This document shows positions 1 to 5,069 of a DNA stretch of 8,782 nucleotides, piece after piece. The notes under the pieces were generated by a model. That model was not told the origin of the DNA and searched no databases. It saw nothing but the letters and a program-made list of their open reading frames with translations. Where the stretch lies: contig DATLGM010000327.1 in the NCBI GenBank assembly GCA_035540515.1, forward strand, positions 1 to 8,782, read 5' to 3'. Source of the DNA: WHTG01 sp035540515 (GTDB lineage Bacteria > Actinomycetota > Nitriliruptoria > Euzebyales > Egibacteraceae). Numbering within the stretch: position 1 is the first letter of the stretch; every line of letters begins with the position of its first letter. The translations under genes and the position numbers were made by a program.

Positions 1-593
1 GCCTTGGTCCGGACCAGATCCGCCGCGCCGGCCAGCTCGTCGGCCACCGCGGCCTCCGTGACGTCGAGGGTGGTCCCGAAGCGGTCGGCGGCTCCCCGTT
101 CGTCGCGGACCGGCACGAGGCCGGCGACGCCGATCGCGACGTCGGTCTGACCGTTGCGCCAGGGCCGGCCGAAGGTGTCGGACACGATGACCGCGACATC
201 GACGCCGGCGGCGGCCCGCAGGCCGTCGCGGATCAACCGCGCGCTGCGGTCGGGGTCGTCGGGCAGCAGCGTCAGCAGCCCCGGCTCGACGTTGGACGCG
301 TCGATGCCGGCGTTGGCGCACACCAACCCGTGACGGGTCCGCACGATCAGCACCCATGGCGAGTCGGCGACCACCTCCGTCGCCTGCTCCCGCGCCAGCC
401 GGCGACGGGCCTCGGCCGCCCCCTCGCCGGCCTGCAGTGAGACGACGGCTCCCTCGACCTTGGAGACCACCTTCTGCGAGACCACGACAACGTCACCGTC
501 CTGCAAGTCGGCGGCGCCGGCGATGAGCGCGGGAAGATCGTCGCCGTGCCGGACCTCGGGCAGCCCCGTGACGGGGATGACGGTGAGCGTCAC
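1..593 (-). CDS. cofE: Coenzyme F420-0:L-glutamate ligase, C-terminus beyond the window (partial)
   Basis: The 197 visible residues match the CofE ligase domain, which adds gamma-linked L-glutamate to F420-0 using GTP in the cytoplasm. Family motifs are visible: VSQKVVSKVEG near residues 38-48, VRTRHGLVCANAGIDASNV near 84-102, VSDTFGRPWRNGQTDVAIG near 137-155, and a VTEAAVADELAGAADLV stretch near 178-194. The start is a GTG at 593-591 that overlaps the cofD stop codon (GTGA), so translation is probably coupled and the two genes form one operon. The coding frame leaves the window at position 1, so it cannot be seen whether this is a stand-alone ligase (about 250 residues) or an FbiB-type fusion with a C-terminal FMN/nitroreductase-like domain, as in mycobacteria. 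I translated this frame by hand from the complement. Confidence in the family is high. Confidence 0.93.
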   Translation of the reverse strand, partial: MTLTVIPVTGLPEVRHGDDLPALIAGAADLQDGDVVVVSQKVVSKVEGAVVSLQAGEGAAEARRRLAREQATEVVADSPWVLIVRTRHGLVCANAGIDASNVEPGLLTLLPDDPDRSARLIRDGLRAAAGVDVAVIVSDTFGRPWRNGQTDVAIGVAGLVPVRDERGAADRFGTTLDVTEAAVADELAGAADLVRTK

Positions 594-1513
594 GCCAACG
601 ACAGCGCTGTCTGGGCGACCGCCACGGCCACCTGCTCGGAGTCCATGACGGTGTCGGTGACCGCGGCGGCGATGCCCAGCGCACGGATGTCGCCAGCGCG
701 GTCCCGGTCGCGGTCGTCGATGACCCAGCCGTCCAGGAAGTCGCGGTACATGCCGGCCACGCCCACGCACGAGACGTCCACGCCGGCCGAGGGCAGGAGG
801 CGGTCCGCCATCCCGCGGACGACGCGACCGCCGACGATGGGTGAGATCCCCACGACGCGACGGTCGGCCAGCGCCGGCCGTATACCGGGCACGTCCAGGA
901 TCGTGCCGATCGAGACCACCGGGTTGGAGGGGCAGATCACGACGACATCGGCGGCGGCGAGCGCCTCGAGGACACCGGGTGCCGGCGCACACCCGTCGGC
1001 TCCCTCGAGCTGCACCGCGGCGACGTCCGGTTTGGCCCGTTCACCGACCCACCACTGCTGGAAGTGCAGCCGCCGCCCGTCGGTGGTCTCGATCACCGTT
1101 GCGACCGGGTCGTCGGTCATCGGCAGGAGGGTCAGCGGCAGGTCCCAGGCCAGAGCGATCCGGCGGGTGACCTGCGACAGCGGCGCGCCGCGTCGCAGAG
1201 CCTCGGTCCGGACCAAGTGCGTCGCGATGTCCCGGTCGCCGAGGGTGAACCACGGCTCGACGCCGTAGCGGTCACGGAGCTCTGCCGAGACCACCAGCGT
1301 CTCGTCGGCGCGCCCCCAGCCCTGCTCGGGGTGCACGCCCCCGCCGAGCGTGTACGTGATGGTGTCGAGGTCGGGGCTGACGTGCAGGCCGTGCAGCACC
1401 AGGTCGTCACCCGTGTTGACAACGGCCGTCAGATCCGCCGGCGCCACCACGCGAACGAGGCCGCGCAGGAAACGCGCGGCCCCGACGCCACCGGCGAGCG
1501 CCACGACCTTCAT
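590..1513 (-). CDS. cofD: 2-phospho-L-lactate (or phosphoenolpyruvate) transferase of F420 biosynthesis, CofD/FbiA
   Basis: This 307-residue protein has the normal length for CofD. The enzyme joins the deazaflavin Fo to a GDP-activated three-carbon phosphate to give F420-0 or, in actinobacteria, dehydro-F420-0. Visible family motifs are ALAGGVGAARFLRGL at 5-19 (nucleotide-binding N-terminus), VVNTGDD at 31-37, GLHVSPDLDTITY at 42-54 with its conserved acidic residues, GWGRADET at 65-72, FTLGDRD at 89-95, and later ICPSNPVVSIGTIL and ISPIVGG. The start is ATG at 1513-1511, where the glycine-rich motif follows at once. No strong Shine-Dalgarno is seen, consistent with translation from an upstream gene that ends only 21 nt earlier. 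The stop overlaps the cofE start. Which substrate is used (phospholactate or PEP) cannot be read from the sequence by eye. Confidence 0.96.
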   Translation of the reverse strand: MKVVALAGGVGAARFLRGLVRVVAPADLTAVVNTGDDLVLHGLHVSPDLDTITYTLGGGVHPEQGWGRADETLVVSAELRDRYGVEPWFTLGDRDIATHLVRTEALRRGAPLSQVTRRIALAWDLPLTLLPMTDDPVATVIETTDGRRLHFQQWWVGERAKPDVAAVQLEGADGCAPAPGVLEALAAADVVVICPSNPVVSIGTILDVPGIRPALADRRVVGISPIVGGRVVRGMADRLLPSAGVDVSCVGVAGMYRDFLDGWVIDDRDRDRAGDIRALGIAAAVTDTVMDSEQVAVAVAQTALSLA

Positions 1514-1534
1514 CGCGGCGCAGCGTAGAAGTTC

Positions 1535-1747
1535 TTAGTAGTGGTCGCGCTCCCGGACGACCTCACGGGTGCCCGTGGTGCGGCGACTCGGCGACCAGAT
1601 GGTCAGGGCGAGCACCGCGCCGACGATGCCGACCAGCGTCAGGATCCAGCCCACCATCTGCAGGTTGACGCCGGGGACCATGTCGTCAACCGCAAGGGCC
1701 AGGATCAGGCCGATGGCGATCATGGCGATTGCCGTTCCGATGTACAT
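1535..1747 (-). CDS. Small two-helix membrane protein, DUF6458-like
   Basis: This is a 70-residue protein starting MYIGTAIAMIAIGLILALAV. It has two predicted membrane segments, roughly residues 3-20 and 30-50. They are joined by a short acidic loop (DDMVPGVNLQMVGW) and followed by a charged cytoplasmic-looking tail (SRRTTGTREVVRERDHY). The length and the pattern, with a glycine-rich first helix, a VGWILTLVGIVG second helix and an Arg-rich tail, fit the actinobacterial DUF6458 family, whose function is unknown. The open frame extends further upstream, but the ATG at 1747-1745 is chosen because a strong AAGGAG lies 7 nt before it at 1755-1760. The gene ends 21 nt before cofD on the same strand, so co-transcription with the F420 genes is likely. 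Nothing visible ties it functionally to F420. The family call rests on pattern memory. Confidence 0.8.
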   Translation of the reverse strand: MYIGTAIAMIAIGLILALAVDDMVPGVNLQMVGWILTLVGIVGAVLALTIWSPSRRTTGTREVVRERDHY

Positions 1748-1754
1748 CGTCGTT

Positions 1755-1760
1755 CTCCTT
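1755..1760 (-). promoter_or_regulatory. Shine-Dalgarno for the small membrane protein
   Basis: AAGGAG on the minus strand lies 7 nt before the ATG at 1747. It fixes the start of the small protein against the longer open frame upstream. Confidence 0.75.
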
Positions 1761-1847
1761 GGCAGGTTGCTATCGCCGCTGCCGGGCGGCCACGCGTCGA
1801 ATGGTGCCCCCCTCACCGACGGGAGAAACCGCCCCCCGACCTGCACG

Positions 1848-1877
1848 TTCGGCCATCCGCGGGCTTTCTCCTAGGCT
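1848..1877 (+). promoter_or_regulatory. Possible promoter for the purine permease
   Basis: In the 168-nt divergent gap (1748-1915), TTCGGC at 1848-1853 and TAGGCT at 1872-1877 are separated by 18 nt, resembling a sigma-70-type -35/-10 pair. The implied transcription start lies about 30 nt before the permease GTG. The -35 match is poor. That leader would be too short for a purine riboswitch, and I see no riboswitch-like structure. No convincing promoter was found for the minus-strand gene in the same gap. Confidence 0.3.
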
Positions 1878-1904
1878 GCCGCCGGCCGACGGACGATCAG
1901 CGAC

Positions 1905-1909
1905 AGGGG
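1905..1909 (+). promoter_or_regulatory. Shine-Dalgarno deciding the permease start
   Basis: AGGGG is placed 6 nt before GTG 1916. It argues against the much longer upstream open frame, which lies across the opposite-strand gene and the divergent gap. Confidence 0.5.
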
Positions 1910-1915
1910 CACGCG

Positions 1916-3322
1916 GTGGCGGTACGGACCAACAGCGACGCAGGGCTGCTCGAGAAGCGCTTCGAGCTGCGGGGGCGCGGCACGTCGACACGCACCGAGG
2001 TGATGGCGGGCGTCACCACCTTCATGACGATGGCGTACATCCTGTTCGTCAACCCGCAGATCCTCGGCGGGGGCGATCCCGAGCTGTTCGCGCCGCTGCT
2101 GACCGTCACGGCGCTGGTCGCGGGGGTCATGACGATCGCGATGGGCGTGTTCTCCAACTACCCCTTCGCGATCGCCTCGGGCTTGGGACTGAACGCCGTG
2201 GTCGCCTTCCAGCTGGTCGGCGCCGAGGGGCTGACGCTGCCCGAGGCCATGGGCGTGGTCGTGGCCGAGGGGATCATCATCACCATCCTGGTGCTGACCG
2301 GCTTCCGTGAGGCGGTGCTCAACGCCATCCCGCTGGAGCTGAAGAAGGCGATCGGCGCCGGCATCGGGCTGTTCATCACGATCATCGGCTTCGCAAGCTC
2401 GGGCATCGTCATCCCCGGCCCGGGCGCCGGGGGGCCGGTCCTGGGTCGGGGCGAGGTCGACACCGCGAACATCGCTGTGTTCGTGGTGGGCTTGATGCTC
2501 ACGGCCTTCCTGGTCGCCCGTCGCACCAAGGGGGCGTTGCTGTACGGGATCGTCGCGACGACCGTGCTGTCCATCGTGGTGAACGCAGCCGCCGGCGGGG
2601 CGCTGTGGGAGCACGTCGGTCCCGGCGTGGCGCGCATGCCGTCCGAGATCGTGGCGGCGCCGGACTTCTCGCTCGTCGGGCAGTTCTCGTTCGGCTTCTT
2701 CGCCAAGATGGGCTTCCTGGCAGCCGTCCTCGCCGTGTTCACGCTGATGCTGGCGGACTTCTTCGACACGATGGGCTCGGCGATCGCGCTGGGCGACGAG
2801 GGCAACTTCCTCGACGAGCAGCAACGGCTGCCGGGGATGAAGCGTGTGCTGATCGTCGACTCCGTCGCGGCCATCGCCGGCGGTGCGGCGTCGGCGTCGA
2901 GCGCAACCACGTACATCGAATCAGCCAGCGGGATCTCCGAGGGCGGCCGCACCGGGCTTGCCAGCGTCGTCACCGGGATCCTGTTCCTGCTCGCGCTGTT
3001 CTTCAGCCCGCTGGCGGGGATCATCCCGCCCGAAGCCACGGCGCCGGCGCTGATCCTGGTCGGGTTCTTCATGCTCTCGGTCGCGCGCGAGCTGCCCTGG
3101 GACGACTACCCCATCGCCATCCCGGCATTCCTGACGATGGTCGTCATGCCGTTCAACTACTCGATCACCGACGGGATCGGGTGGGGCTTCGTGTCGTACA
3201 CCTTCATCCAGATCCTGCTCGGCCGGATCCGCGAGGTGCACTGGATGATGCTGCTGTCCAGCACCGCGTTCGTCATCTACTTCGCGATCGATCCGATCCG
3301 GCGTCTCGTCGGCATCCAGTAG
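1916..3322 (+). CDS. NCS2-family purine permease, AzgA/PbuG type (adenine/guanine/hypoxanthine)
   Basis: This is a 468-residue polytopic inner-membrane protein of the nucleobase-cation symporter-2 family, AzgA-like branch, which imports purine bases by proton symport. Visible signatures include RTEVMAGVTTFMTMAYILFV at 26-45, ASGLGLNAVVAF at 87-98, LADFFDTMGS at 279-288 and YIESASGISEGGRTGLASVV at 333-352. The last two hold the acidic residues characteristic of this branch. Hydrophobic segments continue to about residue 458, and the length is normal. The frame is open far upstream, but the GTG at 1916 is preferred: AGGGG at 1905-1909 sits 6 nt before it, and the encoded N-terminus (LEKRFELRGRGTSTRTE) is where homologues begin. 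The exact substrate cannot be told. The next gene starts 30 nt downstream on the same strand, so the two may share a transcript. Confidence 0.93.
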   Translation: MAVRTNSDAGLLEKRFELRGRGTSTRTEVMAGVTTFMTMAYILFVNPQILGGGDPELFAPLLTVTALVAGVMTIAMGVFSNYPFAIASGLGLNAVVAFQLVGAEGLTLPEAMGVVVAEGIIITILVLTGFREAVLNAIPLELKKAIGAGIGLFITIIGFASSGIVIPGPGAGGPVLGRGEVDTANIAVFVVGLMLTAFLVARRTKGALLYGIVATTVLSIVVNAAAGGALWEHVGPGVARMPSEIVAAPDFSLVGQFSFGFFAKMGFLAAVLAVFTLMLADFFDTMGSAIALGDEGNFLDEQQRLPGMKRVLIVDSVAAIAGGAASASSATTYIESASGISEGGRTGLASVVTGILFLLALFFSPLAGIIPPEATAPALILVGFFMLSVARELPWDDYPIAIPAFLTMVVMPFNYSITDGIGWGFVSYTFIQILLGRIREVHWMMLLSSTAFVIYFAIDPIRRLVGIQ

Positions 3323-3352
3323 CGCCCTCGGCGCCGCTGACGTGCTTGACTG

Positions 3353-3883
3353 GTGCACGTGAGCGGACCTGTGCCGGGCGCGTGCCCGAACTGCGGCGGC
3401 GGCGTTCCCCCTGAGGCGTCGTTCTGCCCCACCTGCAGCTACCCAGTGCGCAGCGCCGGCGGTCCGGACTGGGCGCCGGGCAACGCTCCCCCTCCGGGAC
3501 AGGCCCCGCCCCCGGGGCAGGTCTCACCGCAGGAGAGCCGCAACTACGCGATGGCCGCGCACCTGACGGCGCTGGCGGGGGCCTTCGTCGGCGGCATCGC
3601 CTCCTTCGTGGGACCGCTGGTGATCTGGCTGATCCGCAAGGACAACGATGCCTTCGCCGCCGCCCACGCCCTCGAGGCGCTCAACTTCAACCTGACGCTG
3701 CTGATCCTCGGCTTTGCGGCGGTCCTGCTGGGGGTGCTCACCATCGGCATCGCGCTGCTGGTCATCGTCCCCGCAGCCCTGGTCATCGGGATCCTCTGGC
3801 TGGTGTGGACGATCCAGGGGTCGCTGGCGGCCTCTCGAGGGGAGCCCTACCGCTACCCAGTCTCCATCCGCATGGTGAGCTGA
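3353..3883 (+). CDS. Zinc-ribbon DUF4870 membrane protein
   Basis: This 176-residue protein begins with a zinc ribbon, CPNCG at 11-15 and CPTCS at 25-29, giving four cysteines (11, 14, 25, 28) that can bind one zinc. A proline/glycine linker follows, with a short repeat (APPPGQ, PPPGQ) near 45-57. The C-terminal 110 residues match DUF4870 (Tic20-like): YAMAAHLTALAG, then PLVIWLIRKDND at 88-99, then ALEALNFNLTLLI at 106-118, with about three hydrophobic helices between 71 and 155. The function is unknown for the family; it is an integral membrane protein with a cytosolic zinc ribbon by inference. The start is uncertain: GTG at 3353 or GTG at 3359, neither with a clear ribosome site. It lies 30 nt after the permease gene and is followed by a hairpin directly after its stop. 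Confidence 0.85.
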   Translation: MHVSGPVPGACPNCGGGVPPEASFCPTCSYPVRSAGGPDWAPGNAPPPGQAPPPGQVSPQESRNYAMAAHLTALAGAFVGGIASFVGPLVIWLIRKDNDAFAAAHALEALNFNLTLLILGFAAVLLGVLTIGIALLVIVPAALVIGILWLVWTIQGSLAASRGEPYRYPVSIRMVS

Positions 3884-3884
3884 G

Positions 3885-3907
3885 GCCGGCGCCGGCAGGG
3901 CGCCGGC
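3885..3907 (+). terminator. GC-rich hairpin just after the DUF4870 stop
   Basis: GCCGGCGCC at 3885-3893 and GGCGCCGGC at 3899-3907 form a perfect 9-bp stem with a 5-nt loop, starting one base after the TGA. There is no T-tract, so it is a terminator candidate of the kind common in high-GC actinobacteria rather than a classical one. Its right arm overlaps the left copy of the 14-nt direct repeat described below. Confidence 0.45.
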
Positions 3908-3911
3908 GGCG
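3898..3911. repeat. 14-nt direct repeat, left copy (possible target duplication)
   Basis: GGGCGCCGGCGGCG here recurs in the same orientation at 5044-5057. The pair lies just outside the inverted repeats: 3 nt away on the left and 0 nt on the right. It could be a target-site duplication. It is also low-complexity GC sequence in a GC-rich genome, so chance or convergent terminator sequence remains possible. Confidence 0.4.
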
Positions 3912-3914
3912 CCG

Positions 3915-3977
3915 CCCAACTGTGGTGTGTGGGTCTGGGTGAAATCACGAAGGGGTGGGTGGGTCCGAGTGCACGCT
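3915..3977 (+). repeat. Left terminal inverted repeat
   Basis: It starts CCCAACTGTGGTGTGTGGG and matches the complement of 4981-5043. Identities in successive blocks of ten are 10, 10, 7, 5, 9 and 6, then 2 of 3. It holds two copies of a GTG-N-GTGGGTC-like motif, whose GGGTC ends fall at 3935 and 3965, exactly 30 nt apart. The GTGAAAT at 3939-3945 is also shared with the right end. Confidence 0.9.
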
Positions 3978-4000
3978 CGTGCTCTCGGACCCACACACCC
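3953..4000. repeat. 48-nt near-perfect palindrome (REP-like hairpin)
   Basis: Positions 3953-3969 pair with 3984-4000 at 16 of 17 positions (one G/A mismatch, 3958 with 3995). Inside, a T/T mismatch is followed by GCACG at 3971-3975 pairing with CGTGC at 3978-3982 around a 2-nt loop. The outer arm contains the same GTGGGTCC core as the terminal repeats. It lies between the left end and the start of the DUF559 gene, and could be a protein-binding site, an RNA hairpin in the leader, or a single-strand DNA hairpin. Confidence 0.85.
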
Positions 4001-4072
4001 GCGTCCGAGGGTTGTCCCCAGGCCAAAGAACTTGTCGCCATAACGCTGCGGCCGTCCGTGCCTACTACGGCC

Positions 4073-4969
4073 ATGAGCGTCGCGACATTGCAGAAAGCTG
4101 TCATGCCCGAGGACGGGGTGTTCGTTCGCCGCGAGGCGCGCGGGCACGACGTCAGCAACTACCGCCTTCGCGCCCTGGAGGCGTCGGAGATCATCCGCAA
4201 GCTGCACCCCGAGACCTGGCAGTTCACGGCCGTGCCGGCGACGCAGCGATTGGCCGTCCGTGCCGCGGTGAAGGCGGCGGGAGGCCTGGCCTATGCCTCG
4301 CATGCGTCGGCCGCTTTCCTCTTGGGCTTGGAGGACAATCTGCGCGGCCGTCCCGAGATCACGTTGCGCTGCTCGGTGGCGCCGACGTTGAACGGCGTTC
4401 GGGTGCATCGCTCTCGCTCGCTGCCCGCGGAGGACGTGACCACGGTCACCGGTATTGCGACGACCGCGGGGCACCGAACCGTCGTCGACCTCGGCACGAG
4501 GGTCGAGCAGAACGAGCGCATCGAACTGGCCGACCGTGCCATTTGCGCCCAGGTCACCTCGCGCCCGTTGTTGCTCGAATGTGCACGCCGTCTGCAGTCC
4601 GGTCGCGCCGGCGTCGCGACGTTCGTGCGGATCACCGAGCCGGGCGCCGACGGCGTGTTCTGGTCCGCTCTGGAGCGGCTGTTCGGACAGCAGGTGCGCC
4701 ACCACGCCCTCCCGGCGCCCCTGTTCAACGCGCCGCTACGGCACCGCGGCGACCTGTTTTACGTCGACGCGCTGTGGCCCGTGGAGTCGCTGGCCGTCGA
4801 GCTGCGCGGGCTGGCCTTCCACCGAACCCGCGAGCACCGCATCCGAGACGACCTTCGATCGAACGTCATGAGCGAGTGTGGCTTGCGGTCGCTGGTGTTC
4901 GGGTGGCGCGACGTGCGCGACGACTTCCGTACGGTGGCGGCAACCATCCGCCGCACGCTGTGTGCGTGA
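4073..4969 (+). CDS. AbiEi-like winged-helix / DUF559 (Vsr-like nuclease fold) protein
   Basis: This is a 298-residue protein with two parts. Residues 1-160 resemble the AbiEi-type antitoxin domain seen in actinobacterial DUF559 proteins: an N-terminal winged helix with GVFVRREARGHDVSNYRLRAL at about 15-35, then SHASAAFLLGLE at 76-87, ITLRCS, VHRSRSLPAEDVT at 111-123 and a TAGHRTVVDLG segment. Residues 195-298 match DUF559, a PD-(D/E)XK fold related to Vsr endonuclease: E201 in ALERLF, D232 in YVDALWP, E243 in AVELRG, H250, then RDDLRSN at 258-264 and FGWRDV at 276-281. The usual E-x-D-G motif reads E-L-R-G here. The start is ATG 4073, chosen by domain fit; no clear Shine-Dalgarno is seen. 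The open frame to GTG 3929 would translate the inverted repeat and is not favoured. It is a possible DNA-binding nuclease, but no partner toxin gene is adjacent. Activity is unproven. Confidence 0.8.
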   Translation: MSVATLQKAVMPEDGVFVRREARGHDVSNYRLRALEASEIIRKLHPETWQFTAVPATQRLAVRAAVKAAGGLAYASHASAAFLLGLEDNLRGRPEITLRCSVAPTLNGVRVHRSRSLPAEDVTTVTGIATTAGHRTVVDLGTRVEQNERIELADRAICAQVTSRPLLLECARRLQSGRAGVATFVRITEPGADGVFWSALERLFGQQVRHHALPAPLFNAPLRHRGDLFYVDALWPVESLAVELRGLAFHRTREHRIRDDLRSNVMSECGLRSLVFGWRDVRDDFRTVAATIRRTLCA

Positions 4970-4980
4970 GGGTGCGCACA

Positions 4981-5043
4981 GGCGTTCATCCAGACCCACG
5001 CACCCAGGCGACATTTCACTGGGACCCACACACCACAGTTGGG
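4981..5043 (-). repeat. Right terminal inverted repeat
   Basis: Read on the minus strand it starts with the same 21 nt as the left end (5043-5023 against 3915-3935). It shares GTGAAAT (5019-5013) and carries a second GTGCGTGGGTC copy whose GGGTC ends at 4993, again 30 nt from the first. It begins 11 nt after the DUF559 stop codon. Confidence 0.9.
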
Positions 5044-5057
5044 GGGCGCCGGCGGCG
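5044..5057. repeat. 14-nt direct repeat, right copy
   Basis: GGGCGCCGGCGGCG is identical to 3898-3911 in the same orientation. It abuts the outer end of the right inverted repeat and lies 12 nt from the glmM stop. Confidence 0.4.
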
Positions 5058-5069
5058 GCCGGGGCGGGG

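Larger units (their letters stand above)
3915..5043. mobile_element. Inverted-repeat-bounded module carrying one AbiEi-like/DUF559 gene
   Basis: This is an 1129-bp segment with terminal inverted repeats of 63 nt (3915-3977 against 4981-5043). They match ungapped at 49 positions, with the outer 21 nt perfect. It contains a single gene (4073-4969) and no recognisable transposase, integrase or resolvase. It sits between two convergent genes (DUF4870 and glmM), and a 14-nt direct repeat flanks it. What is seen is the repeat structure and the single cargo gene. That it is a mobile or selfish cassette is inference; a repeat-flanked but immobile locus is the alternative. Confidence 0.5.

Noticed and set aside
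1046..1055. GACCCACCAC inside cofD as a further copy of the repeat motif
   Set aside because: It is a short match within a conserved coding region without the flanking GTGT or GTGAAAT; taken as chance.
1748..1915. Purine riboswitch ahead of the NCS2 permease
   Set aside because: No recognisable purine-aptamer core or expression-platform hairpin was seen, and the candidate promoter leaves only about 30 nt of leader.
1871..2824. Minus-strand open frame inside the permease gene
   Set aside because: The translation is His/Asp/Arg-rich with no motif, and it is antisense to a clear NCS2 permease.
3929..4072. GTG 3929 as start of the DUF559 protein
   Set aside because: It would translate the terminal repeat and the palindrome into a Gly/Ser/Thr-rich stretch without homology; the domain begins near ATG 4073.
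3524..4705. Minus-strand open frame of 393 codons across DUF4870 and the module
   Set aside because: It runs through the inverted repeats and antisense to two well-supported genes, and its composition is typical of shadows.
4961..4980. Hairpin TGTGCG/CGCACA over the DUF559 stop as a terminator
   Set aside because: The stem is only 6 bp with an 8-nt loop, overlaps the stop codon and has no T-tract; too weak to call.
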